DNA from: an uncultured Lachnospiraceae bacterium
Lineage (GTDB): Bacteria > Bacillota > Clostridia > Lachnospirales > Lachnospiraceae
Direction: 5' to 3'
Assembly: GCA_910585215.1 (NCBI GenBank)
Contig: CAJUDQ010000004.1
Span: 71,909-135,908, forward strand
Length of the DNA stretch: 64,000 bases
The number at the start of each line of letters is the position of its first letter. The first letter of the stretch is position 1. The notes beneath the pieces are model-generated. The model saw nothing but the letters and a program-made list of their open reading frames with translations, was not told where the DNA came from and did no database searches. This document shows, piece by piece, positions 9,372-18,527 of this stretch. The position numbers were made by a program, and so were the translations under genes.

Positions 9372-10245
9372 GCCAACTCCTCCAGCAAAGCATATTATCT
9401 TCAAACATAGTATGAAGACTTCCCTTTTCCTTTAACCATGAAAGATAGGAACGTACAGTAAATCCCACCAGATAATATTGCTGCATATCCAATCGTCTCT
9501 CATATTCATCAAATAATTTTCGTATCAATTCATCATAAGTAATCGGTGTTTCACAGAAATTAATAATATTTTTTGCAATTTCATCTATCTTTTCCTTATT
9601 TGCTCTTACAAGAGTCCTGATATCCTCTGTTGGCTCTGCATGACTTGGAAGAAACAGTTTCGCCTGCATTTTTCCTATAGTATCCAACGTTTTGATAAAC
9701 TCCGGCACGTCAAACATAAAATTAATATGATATCTTCTTAACATTTTCATACTGAAAATACTGTCTGCCAAAAATACAACATCATCATCAGTGCGCACAC
9801 CAATCATATGAAAATTATGTCCCGGCAGTGGAATAATCTGCAGCTCCTTCGGCAAGACAGCGTTTGCAATATCTTTTGCATGATATTTTCGTGCAAGAAA
9901 GAAGTGATTCTGCATTTCCCTTGGCGGATATCCTCCTGTAATATAGACAGGTGATAAAAAGGGATATTCTGAATACACCTTCTCTTCCACTGTCATATAA
10001 ATGCTGCATCCCGTTTCCTCCTGTATCTTTGCACATCCTCCACTGTGGTCCGCATGTCCGTGTGTCAAAATCACAGCCTTTGGTGTCCATCCCCGTTGTC
10101 TTAAAAGATGAAGAATCTCGCTTCCCTCTGCATCATTTGTTCCACTGTCTATCAAATACACTTCTCTGTCAGTTTTTACATAGACGCCTACCTTTGCATA
10201 ACAGTCTATATAATAAGTATTTTCACCTGCTCTTATTAATTCCAT
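9364..10245 (-). CDS. MBL-fold metallo-hydrolase
   Basis: A 293-residue cytoplasmic protein with the metallo-beta-lactamase signature THGHADHSGG (di-zinc ligands), a downstream LPGHNFHMIG histidine, an Asp ligand (VVFLADSIFS) and a final SHAEP histidine, in the order expected for the glyoxalase II-like branch. A C-terminal helical region of about 90 residues (DELIRKLFDEYERR) resembles a winged-helix tail found in several MBL proteins. AAGGAAGG lies before the ATG. The gene is coupled to ylmH by an 8-base overlap. The substrate cannot be told from sequence; thioester or phosphoester hydrolysis is typical of the fold. Confidence 0.8.
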   Translation of the reverse strand: MELIRAGENTYYIDCYAKVGVYVKTDREVYLIDSGTNDAEGSEILHLLRQRGWTPKAVILTHGHADHSGGCAKIQEETGCSIYMTVEEKVYSEYPFLSPVYITGGYPPREMQNHFFLARKYHAKDIANAVLPKELQIIPLPGHNFHMIGVRTDDDVVFLADSIFSMKMLRRYHINFMFDVPEFIKTLDTIGKMQAKLFLPSHAEPTEDIRTLVRANKEKIDEIAKNIINFCETPITYDELIRKLFDEYERRLDMQQYYLVGFTVRSYLSWLKEKGSLHTMFEDNMLCWRSWHA

Positions 10246-10277
10246 GAAATATACCTTCCTTAATTACATAATTTATT

Positions 10278-12125
10278 TTATATCTGCTTTCCTGAAAATT
10301 GTGTCATATACAACTCATAATATCTTCCCTGTTGTCTGATTAATTCCTCATGATTTCCGGTTTCTACAATTTTTCCCTGGTCCAGTACTACAATAAAATC
10401 CGCATCCCTGATTGTTGACAGTCTGTGAGCAATAATCAGACTCGTACGGTCTTTCATCAAATTTACCATCGCATCCTGAATATTCTTTTCTGTTCTTGTA
10501 TCCACGCTTGAAGTTGCCTCGTCTAAAATCAGTATTTTCGGATTGGCAAGTACTGCCCTTGAAATAGATAAAAGCTGTCTCTGACCCTGCGAAAGATTCT
10601 GGCCGGACTCGGAAAGCATGGTTTCATAACCTTTTTCCATATGTGAAATCATTCTGTCACAGCAGCCAATTTTTGCTGCCTGTTCAATCTGTTCATCCGA
10701 AGCATTAATATCTGCATACTTTAAATTGTTTTTAATCGTATCTGAAAATAATACGGTATCCTGAAGTACAATGGCAATATTCCGGCGCAATTCCTCAAGA
10801 GAAATATCCCGAATATCCACACCGTCTATCAGAATCCTTCCACTATCCGTATCATAAAAACGCATAAGCAGATTTACCACAGTAGTTTTTCCACTTCCGG
10901 TCGCTCCCACCAGTGCAACTTTATGTCCCGCACGTACATTTAAAGTAAAATCATATAATACCTGCTTTTCCGGCACATAAGAAAAATCCACATGTTCAAA
11001 AGATATGACGCCCTTCCCCTCCGGCATGATATCAGAACAATTTTCTTCCAGACAGCTCTCTGTCTGTTCGTCCATAATGTCAAATACTCTTTCTGCTCCG
11101 GCAAGCGCTGTCTGAATCTGCGCATAAAGCTGAGCAATCTCATTAATCGGCCGGCCAAATTGTCTCGCATAGACAATAAAAGCAGAAATCATACCCACCG
11201 ATACAATCTCTTCAATTGCAAAAAATCCTCCAAAAGCAGCGATAATCACAAAACCAATATTATTTACCACATTCATAACAGGTCCCATGGAACCCCCGAT
11301 AATTTCTGCAATAATTCCTGTCTTTGTCATATCATCAGAAATCTGGTTAAACTCCTCTATTACTCTGTCTTGTCTGTTGTAGGCCACTACGGTTTTATAT
11401 CCGGTAATATTTTCTTCTGTCGCGCTGTTTAACTCTCCTAAAAGCTCCTGCCTTTTCAGGAAAAAACGCCTCATATTTTTTGACAGAGTTTTGGTAACTA
11501 TTACCGTCAATACCACAGTTATACAGGACAGCAATGCAAGCTGCCAGCACAGATAAAACATCATAATGACAGTTCCTGCAATCGTTAAAATACCGGAAAC
11601 AAGAGAGCTTAAAGATTGAGAAACCGTATTGGAGATATTCTCCACATCATTTGTCATACGGCTCATTACATCTCCATGCGGATGTGTATCAAGATATTTT
11701 ATCGGAAGATGTACAATTTTATCAAATAAGTCCTCCCTCATTCTTTTTACAATGTGCTGGCTTAAATGGGCACTCAGCACACTTTGAATAAGACTGCACA
11801 CCGTATAGATTCCATAGACTATCAGCATAATGACAAGAATTTTTCCAACGTTGTCAAATTTATGTTTTGTAATAAAATCAATTGCTTCACTTTGAAGTTT
11901 TGGTGCATAAACGGAACATATCACCATAACAGTGACTGCTGCCAAAAGCACTCCCACGATTTTCTTTTCGCCTCCAAAATACAGAAATAATCTTTTGAGC
12001 GTTCTTTTCTTATCCTTTGCTTTTTCTATATTCTGCATGCCCATAGGACCACCCGGTCCCCGTCTTCCGCCTGGTCCCATACGAAGCTCCTGTGGTGCAT
12101 TTGTTCTTTTCTGCTCATTGCTCAC
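10278..12125 (-). CDS. ABC exporter half-transporter, catalytically canonical ATPase (BmrD-like)
   Basis: A 615-residue permease/ATPase fusion. I place the start at the GTG at 12125, eight bases after GGGAGG; this overlaps the previous gene by 11 bases. A Gly/Pro/Met-rich N-terminal tail of about 40 residues precedes six transmembrane segments (about 60-330) and the nucleotide-binding domain: Walker A GATGSGKTTV, signature LSQGQ (Gln in place of the usual Gly), Walker B ILILDEATSSVD with the catalytic Glu, and switch histidine IIAHRLS. With its partner at 12115 it should form a heterodimeric multidrug exporter of the BmrCD/TM287-288 type with one degenerate ATP site. The substrate is unknown. 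Confidence 0.85.
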   Translation of the reverse strand: MSNEQKRTNAPQELRMGPGGRRGPGGPMGMQNIEKAKDKKRTLKRLFLYFGGEKKIVGVLLAAVTVMVICSVYAPKLQSEAIDFITKHKFDNVGKILVIMLIVYGIYTVCSLIQSVLSAHLSQHIVKRMREDLFDKIVHLPIKYLDTHPHGDVMSRMTNDVENISNTVSQSLSSLVSGILTIAGTVIMMFYLCWQLALLSCITVVLTVIVTKTLSKNMRRFFLKRQELLGELNSATEENITGYKTVVAYNRQDRVIEEFNQISDDMTKTGIIAEIIGGSMGPVMNVVNNIGFVIIAAFGGFFAIEEIVSVGMISAFIVYARQFGRPINEIAQLYAQIQTALAGAERVFDIMDEQTESCLEENCSDIMPEGKGVISFEHVDFSYVPEKQVLYDFTLNVRAGHKVALVGATGSGKTTVVNLLMRFYDTDSGRILIDGVDIRDISLEELRRNIAIVLQDTVLFSDTIKNNLKYADINASDEQIEQAAKIGCCDRMISHMEKGYETMLSESGQNLSQGQRQLLSISRAVLANPKILILDEATSSVDTRTEKNIQDAMVNLMKDRTSLIIAHRLSTIRDADFIVVLDQGKIVETGNHEELIRQQGRYYELYMTQFSGKQI

Positions 12126-13866
12126 CCTGTTCACCTCCCGACTTTAACTGTGATGTATAAATATCCCTGTAAATATCACTGGTTTCCATAAGCTCCTTAT
12201 GTGTTCCACAGGCGGCAATTTTTCCATTGTCAATAACGGCGATTCTATCTGCATTTTTCACAGAAGCAATTCTCTGAGCAATCACAATTTTTGTCACATC
12301 TTTATATTCTCTGTTTAATGCCTCATATAACTGTGCTTCTGTCTTTAAATCCAGTGCGCTGGTCGAATCATCAAATATCAGAATATCCGCGTTTTTCAAA
12401 ACGGCGCGGCTGATAGCAATCCGCTGTTTCTGACCACCTGACAGACTCATGCCTTTTTCCGCAACTAATGTATCGTATTCTTTTGGCTGAGCTTTTATAA
12501 ATTCTTCTGCCTGAGCAATATGCGCTGCATGTTCAACCTCCTCCTGTGATGCCTTTTCTCTGCCCCATAAAATATTATTGCGGATACTTGTGCTGAATAA
12601 TTCACTTTTTTGAAGAGCGATTGCTATTTTTTCCCGAAGCTCACCAAGTTTATATTTTCTGACATCCACATCGTCTACAAGTACCTCTCCCTCTGTGACA
12701 TCATAAAATCTCGGTATCAGATTCACAAGACTGGATTTTCCACAGCCGGTAGCTCCAAGAATTGCAAAAGTTTCTCCAGGAAAAACAGTCAGATTGATAT
12801 TTTTTAAAACCCCGTCACCCACAGACTGCGGATAAGCAAAGGAAACATTTCGAAACTCCACTTTTCCTCTTGAATCTTCACCAGTCAAAGGAACCCCTTT
12901 CCCATCTGAAATGACGGGGTCGCAGAGAAGTACTTCTTTCAGACGCCCGAAAGATGCCATTCCTCTTGATACATTCTGAAAAATCATTGCCAGCATAACT
13001 ACGCTGTTTAAAATCTGAGTTAAATAGGTAATCGCGGCCATTACATTGCCCGGCGTAGTATATTCTCCCTGTACTCTTACAGAACCGATATAAATTACCG
13101 CCACAATAGAAATATTCATAATAATATTCATAAGGGGCATCATGTAGGATAACAGTACCAGCACATGAAGCTGTGTATTCACAAGCTCCGTATTGGCACT
13201 GCCAAAACGCTCTTTTTCATATTCTTCCCTAACATATGCCTTTACTACTCTCGCGCCTGTCACATTTTCCTGCATAACACTGTTTACTCTGTCCAGTTTT
13301 TTCTGAAGCACCAGAAACAGCGGATTTACCTTGGAAATAAAGAAAAAAACAATCAAAAGAACAACTGGAAATGCGCAAAGAACTACAACGCCAAAGCTTA
13401 AGTCCAGAGTCAGCATAAAGACAATACCGCCAAAAAACAGCATACAGGTACGAACAAATCCACGAATACACTGAGCGACCATATTCTGCACCTGTGTCAC
13501 ATCGTTGGTCACTCTGGTAATCAACGAACCGGTAGAAAATTTATCTGTCTGCTCCAGAGAGAGTGACATGATTCTTTGAAAACAGTCCTTGCGAATATCA
13601 TTTCCAAAATTCTGACTGCACAAATTTGCAAATACCCCTGAAAGCACACCAAATACACCGCCCAAAAACACGATTCCTATCATCTGAAGCCCTGATGTCA
13701 GTACAATATGCATGTCGCCTATATTTCCATTATTCAGTCCCAGTACACCATTATCCACAATATTGCTCATCATCCGCGGTTGAATAAGGTCCATCATAAC
13801 CTCACCAATCATAAAAACAGGGGCTAAAAGCGCATAAAACCAGTATTTTTTCAAGTACTTTAACAT
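12115..13866 (-). CDS. ABC exporter half-transporter with degenerate ATP site (BmrC-like)
   Basis: A 583-residue permease/ATPase fusion: six membrane segments over about 1-310, then the ATPase with Walker A GATGCGKSSL and a canonical signature LSGGQKQR. Walker B ends FDDSTSALD (Asp where the catalytic Glu should be), and the switch histidine is Gln (VIAQRIAS). Both changes mark the non-hydrolysing site of a heterodimeric exporter and complement the non-canonical LSQGQ in the partner at 10278. AAGGAG precedes the ATG. It is first in a two-gene unit with an 11-base overlap. The AI-2E family gene upstream is 33 bases away and may be co-transcribed. Confidence 0.87.
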   Translation of the reverse strand: MLKYLKKYWFYALLAPVFMIGEVMMDLIQPRMMSNIVDNGVLGLNNGNIGDMHIVLTSGLQMIGIVFLGGVFGVLSGVFANLCSQNFGNDIRKDCFQRIMSLSLEQTDKFSTGSLITRVTNDVTQVQNMVAQCIRGFVRTCMLFFGGIVFMLTLDLSFGVVVLCAFPVVLLIVFFFISKVNPLFLVLQKKLDRVNSVMQENVTGARVVKAYVREEYEKERFGSANTELVNTQLHVLVLLSYMMPLMNIIMNISIVAVIYIGSVRVQGEYTTPGNVMAAITYLTQILNSVVMLAMIFQNVSRGMASFGRLKEVLLCDPVISDGKGVPLTGEDSRGKVEFRNVSFAYPQSVGDGVLKNINLTVFPGETFAILGATGCGKSSLVNLIPRFYDVTEGEVLVDDVDVRKYKLGELREKIAIALQKSELFSTSIRNNILWGREKASQEEVEHAAHIAQAEEFIKAQPKEYDTLVAEKGMSLSGGQKQRIAISRAVLKNADILIFDDSTSALDLKTEAQLYEALNREYKDVTKIVIAQRIASVKNADRIAVIDNGKIAACGTHKELMETSDIYRDIYTSQLKSGGEQGEQ

Positions 13867-13899
13867 CCTAAATCTCCTTTTTACATTTCCTTTTGAAGC

Positions 13900-15132
13900 T
13901 TAAGAATCCAAATCCTGCTTTTTCGACTTCTTATCTTCTTCCTGCTTTTTTTCAGTAGTTTCACCTTTTTCAAAAATTTTTTTATAGTCATCTGTATGTG
14001 TAGGCAATTTCTGCTTTCTTAAAGAATATTCAGCCGTTCGTTTTACTATATAATAAAGAGTGGCAAACAATGGCACTCCTATAATCATTCCTACAAAGCC
14101 AAGCAGCTTGCCAAACAGCAGCATTGCCACCATAACATAAAATGCTGACAGACCTGTGGAATTGCCAAGAATACGAGGACCGATAATATTTCCGTCTACC
14201 TGCTGCAGTACAATAATAAATATCAAAAAAGCAATACATTTTCCTGGAGAAACCAGCAGAAGCAGGAAAGCACTTGGCACGGCTCCGATAAATGGACCAA
14301 AGACCGGAATAATATTTGTCACTCCTACAATTACGCTGATTAACAAGGCATATGGCATGTTCATAATCATCAGACATACAAAACAGATAACGCCTATAAT
14401 AAAAGAATCAAGAAGTTTTCCGGAAATAAAGCCTCCAAAAATTTTGTTTGCCTGTTGCAAGGTTTCTCCCACCAGCCGGTTAAAGCGTTTGTTTTTGCTG
14501 ACAGAATAAAATAATTTTCTGCACTGGGCCATATAATGTTCACGGTCCAGCAAGAGATAGATTGTTACAATCACAGATACTATCATATTCAGCAAAGTCG
14601 AACCTACGGATAATACACTGTTTGCCAGAGTAGAAACTGTGGAAAACAGATTTGTTTTTATCCATGTTACAAGAGTGGTTTCTGCGGACTCTATCATCTG
14701 CAAAATAGTTGCAGCCACATCATCATCTGACTTCAGATATGTATTCAGTCTTTCAAGCTGAACTTCCAGCATTTCTGGCAGGTCCTCTACAAGACTGCCA
14801 ACACTCTCTGCAAGCTGTGGAATAATAAGGGCACAAAATAAACCCAATACAGCAAAAGCGAACAGCATTGTAAATAATACAGAAATTGCCCGTGAAAAAT
14901 GCAAAAGCCGATTTGCCTTACAACACTGTCGTTCAAGAAATTTTGCAACCGGACACAACACATATGCCAGTACTACTCCCGCTAATACCGGTCGAAGTCC
15001 TGACATAATCAGAGAAAAGAAAGCTTTTATCTCTTTATATCCGAATATTAAAAAGAAAAAAGAAATCGCCGCTGCCAGACTTCCAAAAATCACAGCACCC
15101 AGCTTCCAGTAAAATTTTTTATTTGGTTCCAT
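13900..15132 (-). CDS. AI-2E family transporter (PerM/YtvI-like permease)
   Basis: A 410-residue polytopic membrane protein. The start at 15132 has AGGAGG ten bases upstream. Hydrophobic segments pair at the N-terminus (about 10-75), then an extracytoplasmic amphipathic region of about 90 residues (EDLPEMLEVQLERL), then a C-terminal block of five or six segments with the family motif GVTNIIPVFGPFIGAVPSA. The tail is Lys/Glu-rich. Family members have been linked to AI-2 export, sodium/proton antiport or sporulation (YtvI), so the name does not fix the substrate. The gene sits between the chemoreceptor terminator and the ABC pair. Confidence 0.85.
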   Translation of the reverse strand: MEPNKKFYWKLGAVIFGSLAAAISFFFLIFGYKEIKAFFSLIMSGLRPVLAGVVLAYVLCPVAKFLERQCCKANRLLHFSRAISVLFTMLFAFAVLGLFCALIIPQLAESVGSLVEDLPEMLEVQLERLNTYLKSDDDVAATILQMIESAETTLVTWIKTNLFSTVSTLANSVLSVGSTLLNMIVSVIVTIYLLLDREHYMAQCRKLFYSVSKNKRFNRLVGETLQQANKIFGGFISGKLLDSFIIGVICFVCLMIMNMPYALLISVIVGVTNIIPVFGPFIGAVPSAFLLLLVSPGKCIAFLIFIIVLQQVDGNIIGPRILGNSTGLSAFYVMVAMLLFGKLLGFVGMIIGVPLFATLYYIVKRTAEYSLRKQKLPTHTDDYKKIFEKGETTEKKQEEDKKSKKQDLDS

Positions 15133-15228
15133 AGTAGTAAATCCTCCTGATAGTATGCAATTATCCAAACTCTGACTGTTTTGTTGATTTAATCAGTCAA
15201 ACCCTGATTGTCAAATATAATAAAAACA

Positions 15229-15270
15229 TGGGATTGCCGCACTAAGTCATTTCTTAATACAACAGCCCCA
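15229..15270 (-). terminator. Intrinsic terminator of the chemoreceptor gene
   Basis: Read on the minus strand, GGGCTGTTGTATTAAG (loop AAATGA) pairs with CTTAGTGCGGCAATCCC using several G-U pairs, followed by ATGTTTTTATTATAT. Part of the sequence is shared with the terminator at 5772-5880. Confidence 0.65.
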
Positions 15271-15282
15271 TATTTTCGCAGC

Positions 15283-16566
15283 CTATTTAATATCTACTTC
15301 GTGAATATATCCAACCAGCTCCTCTGATACCTCTACTACACGTTTGGTTACCTGATTGCAGTCTTCTACAATCTCTCGGAACTGTTCCATATTCTCTGTA
15401 GTAATCTTCGCACTCTCTGCATTCTGTTCTGCAAAGTTTGTCAACGAATCAATACCGCCTTCAATTACATCGCTGTCTTCCTTTAATTCTCCGATTTCTG
15501 AACCAATACTGGAAATAGTGGCTCCTACCTGGTCAATTTCATAATTCAACTCTTTAAAAATTTCTTCCGTACTTTTAATCTTCTCATTTTGAAGCGCCAC
15601 TGCCTCAGATACTGTTTCTGCGGTCTGAACACTGACATTTGCATTGGCAGTCAAATCATTAATCAATTTATTAATCTGCTGAGTGGATTCTCTGGACTGG
15701 TCTGCCAGAGTACGAATCTGCTCTGCTACGACTGCAAAGCCTTTTCCGTTTTCTCCTGCTCTTGCCGCCTCAATACTGGCATTCAGTGCCAAGAGATTGG
15801 TCTGACTGGAAATATCCGCGATAATTTCTGTCACAGTTTGAATCTGCTGTGCAGACTGATTGGTGACATCTGCCTGTTTTCGTACGCTCTCAATTTCTTC
15901 CCCACTCTTTTTGCTGATTTGAATCAGCTCACTCATAATCTGTTCCGCGGAATGATTACAATTCCCCATTTTATCCGCGCTCATATTTAACATTTCAATA
16001 TTTTGAGAAATACGGGCAATGGACTGGCTGATGGACTCGATTTCATTTTTCATATTTGTCGTCTGGTCTGCCTGTGAAATAGTGTTTTTTGCAATGATTT
16101 CCACAGATTCACCAGCACTCTCCAGTGAATTTTTCATAGTTCCAAAAATTTCCTGAAACTCCTCTGAAACCTCTCCAAGCTCATTTGTCGCCATCTGAAC
16201 CCCTGCCAACATGGTTGCCACTCCTTTGACAGCTGTCTGAATAAAGCAAATCATTTTTCCTACTTCACCATTGCTCTGCGAAAGCTTCTCCATACGTCTT
16301 TCCAATTTACCATTGGCAAGCTCCTCTTCTGTCTTCTTGCCTGCTGCAAGCTGCATTTGGTCCAGAGTAGCTTTGACAATCCAGAAGATAGCAGCAAAAA
16401 TAACTACAATCACCAGTTCTAGCAGAATAACAGCTATCAACGTGTTCACAATTCCTGCGTTTAAAAGCATTAAAACGATTACCTGCCAAGCCACAGCAGC
16501 CACCATAAAAGCGGCAAATATAGCAAGCACCTTACCCCAAATAGCATGTTTTTTCACTGATTCCAT
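15283..16566 (-). CDS. Methyl-accepting chemotaxis protein without a periplasmic sensor domain
   Basis: A 427-residue protein with two adjacent membrane segments (about 10-33 and 38-62) joined by only a few residues, so there is no extracellular ligand domain. The rest is a long coiled coil ending in the MCP signalling hairpin: TNLLALNASIEAARAGE, then FAVVAEQIRTLADQS. This is the CheA/CheW-binding tip. Signal input would be cytoplasmic, through the membrane, or from a partner protein. No chemotaxis or flagellar genes are nearby. AGGAGG precedes the ATG. Its own promoter (16611-16639) and a strong terminator (15229-15270) make it monocistronic. Confidence 0.88.
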   Translation of the reverse strand: MESVKKHAIWGKVLAIFAAFMVAAVAWQVIVLMLLNAGIVNTLIAVILLELVIVVIFAAIFWIVKATLDQMQLAAGKKTEEELANGKLERRMEKLSQSNGEVGKMICFIQTAVKGVATMLAGVQMATNELGEVSEEFQEIFGTMKNSLESAGESVEIIAKNTISQADQTTNMKNEIESISQSIARISQNIEMLNMSADKMGNCNHSAEQIMSELIQISKKSGEEIESVRKQADVTNQSAQQIQTVTEIIADISSQTNLLALNASIEAARAGENGKGFAVVAEQIRTLADQSRESTQQINKLINDLTANANVSVQTAETVSEAVALQNEKIKSTEEIFKELNYEIDQVGATISSIGSEIGELKEDSDVIEGGIDSLTNFAEQNAESAKITTENMEQFREIVEDCNQVTKRVVEVSEELVGYIHEVDIK

Positions 16567-16610
16567 ATCTTTCGTCCTCCTGTTTTAATTTGAAACATCT
16601 ATTTACAAAA

Positions 16611-16639
16611 ATTATAACACAAAGTCATTTATATGGCAA
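16611..16639 (-). promoter_or_regulatory. Sigma-A type promoter of the chemoreceptor gene
   Basis: Minus strand: TTGCCA (16639-16634), 17-base spacer, TATAAT (16616-16611). Confidence 0.7.
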
Positions 16640-16656
16640 TAAGGCAAAAAAATAAC

Positions 16657-16685
16657 TTGTTAAATTTCTGATAGAATGTTATTAT
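16657..16685 (+). promoter_or_regulatory. Sigma-A type promoter of the nucleotidyltransferase/HD pair
   Basis: TTGTTA (16657-16662), 17-base spacer, TATTAT (16680-16685). It is back-to-back with the divergent chemoreceptor promoter; the two -35 elements are 17 bases apart. Confidence 0.55.
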
Positions 16686-16719
16686 CTCTATAATTATTTG
16701 AAAAGAGAGGACTCTGACT

Positions 16720-17754
16720 ATGAACTTAAAACAGATAAAACAGGCTCTTTCCTCTGAGCATTATACCTTTTTAAAGGAAAATCCACATCTTGGAAAAAAT
16801 ATTTTTCTGATTGGGCTTGGAGGCAGTCACGCATATGGAATGGAAAAGGAAAACTCTGACCTTGACCTTCGCGGAATTGCCTTCAATTCAAAAAGAGAGA
16901 TTCTTTTAGGCGAAGATTTTGAACAGGTAACAGAGACAGAAAAAACAGATACTACCATTTATTCCTTTCATAAAATTTTAAAGCTCCTTGCCTCTAGCAA
17001 TCCGAATACAATTGAAATACTTGGATTAAAACCGGAGCAGTATTTGTATATTACAGATATTGGAAAAGAACTGGTGGACAACCGAAAGATGTTTTTATCT
17101 AAAATCTGTATCCACACCTTTGCCGGTTATGCAATTGCACAGCTTCGCCGTCTGGAAAACAAATCTGCAAGACTTGCCAGTCAAAGCAAACAGGAAGAGC
17201 ATATATTAAATAGTATTCAAAATGCACAATATGATTTTAAACACAGATACTATCCATATAACGCCGGTGATATCATGTTGTATATTGATACTGCTGTTCA
17301 GGAAGGATATCAGACCGAAATTTTTATGGATATAAACCTCCGCCACTATCCTCTGAGAGACTGGACAGGTATGTGGAATGAAATGAAAGCAATTGCAGGA
17401 AGCTATGCCAAAATAGGAAAAAGAAATGAAAAGGCAATCGAACATAACAAACTTGGAAAACATATGGCACATTTGATTCGCCTTTATATGATGTGTATTG
17501 ATATTCTTGAAAAAGAGGAGATTATTACCTGTCGTACACAAGAGCATGAACTTTTAATGTCCATTCGAAATGGAGAGTATCTTGACGAAAACCGACAGCC
17601 GACAGATACATTTTATGAACTGCTGCAGGATTATGAAAAACGTTTTGAATATGCAAAAAAGAATACTTCTCTGCCAGATATACCAGATTATAAAAAAATT
17701 GATGAATTTAAAATATATGTAAATGAAAAAATTATAAAGGGGGAAATTATATGA
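16720..17754 (+). CDS. Predicted nucleotidyltransferase (COG3541/YcgL-like)
   Basis: A 344-residue soluble protein. The N-terminal nucleotidyltransferase core has GGSHAYG (34-40) and the metal-binding pair in SDLDLRG (D47, D49), the pol-beta superfamily signature. The rest is helical and may hold the substrate site. The stop codon overlaps the ATG of the HD-domain gene at 17751 by four bases (ATGA), so the two are translationally coupled. A nucleotidyltransferase next to an HD phosphohydrolase suggests paired addition and removal or repair of a nucleotidyl group, but the substrate is unknown. Confidence 0.72.
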   Translation: MNLKQIKQALSSEHYTFLKENPHLGKNIFLIGLGGSHAYGMEKENSDLDLRGIAFNSKREILLGEDFEQVTETEKTDTTIYSFHKILKLLASSNPNTIEILGLKPEQYLYITDIGKELVDNRKMFLSKICIHTFAGYAIAQLRRLENKSARLASQSKQEEHILNSIQNAQYDFKHRYYPYNAGDIMLYIDTAVQEGYQTEIFMDINLRHYPLRDWTGMWNEMKAIAGSYAKIGKRNEKAIEHNKLGKHMAHLIRLYMMCIDILEKEEIITCRTQEHELLMSIRNGEYLDENRQPTDTFYELLQDYEKRFEYAKKNTSLPDIPDYKKIDEFKIYVNEKIIKGEII

Positions 17755-18527
17755 ATACAGAAATTGCACAGCTGATTATACAGGAATTGAACAAATACGG
17801 TCAAAACCGTATTTTGAATACAGAAAAGAAAACAGAAAAAAATCCTGAATGGTTTATAAAATACATTCCTGAGCTTTCGGACTGTGTCGGTTTTTGTCAG
17901 AACAATCCCTATCATGTCTATGATGTATTTTCCCACACAATACATGCACTGGAAAGCTGCACATCGGATGACAGTATTGTAAAACTGGCGGTTTTATTTC
18001 ACGATATCGCCAAGCCCTGCTGCTACTCTGAAGATGTAAATGGTATTGGGCATTTTTACCGCCATGCAATGGTTGGAGCAAATATGACGAATGAAATTAT
18101 GAAAAAATTGGGATTTGAAAAAGATATCAGAGAAAAAACAGTACAGCTTATCCATTATCATGATGCTGTTTTTAAGGCAAACAGAAAAAATATCAGAAAA
18201 TGGATTCAAAAAATTGGAAAAGACCAGTTTGAAAGGCTGTTGTCCGTCCGACGGGCAGATATTATGGGGCACAATCCTGCCTGCCATGAAAAGGACTGTG
18301 CCAATCTGGATAAAACAGAAGAACTGTTTGATAAAATTCTGACGGAAAGGTCAGAAGAAACAAAGATAAAGCTTGCTATTAGTGGAAAAGATTTAATAGC
18401 TGTGGGCTATACCCCCGGAAAAGAGCTCGGAGCAGTACTGAAAGCTCTGGAGAGGCAGGCAGCGGCCGGAGAAATCGAAAACAGCAGAGAAGCGCTGTTA
18501 AAAACCTTACAAACCAATATCACATAA
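17751..18527 (+). CDS. HD-domain phosphohydrolase
   Basis: A 258-residue protein with the HD metal site spread as expected: HTIH (about 62-65), LFHDIAKP (H84, D85), an RHAMVGA histidine and a later Asp. Residues about 50-200 resemble the HD region of bacterial CCA-adding enzymes and related tRNA-handling proteins (LRRADIMGHNP-like: VRRADIMGHNP). The polymerase part is absent, which fits a division of labour with the nucleotidyltransferase it overlaps. The gene ends in a 21-base convergent overlap with the deacetylase gene at 18507. Confidence 0.75.
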   Translation: MNTEIAQLIIQELNKYGQNRILNTEKKTEKNPEWFIKYIPELSDCVGFCQNNPYHVYDVFSHTIHALESCTSDDSIVKLAVLFHDIAKPCCYSEDVNGIGHFYRHAMVGANMTNEIMKKLGFEKDIREKTVQLIHYHDAVFKANRKNIRKWIQKIGKDQFERLLSVRRADIMGHNPACHEKDCANLDKTEELFDKILTERSEETKIKLAISGKDLIAVGYTPGKELGAVLKALERQAAAGEIENSREALLKTLQTNIT

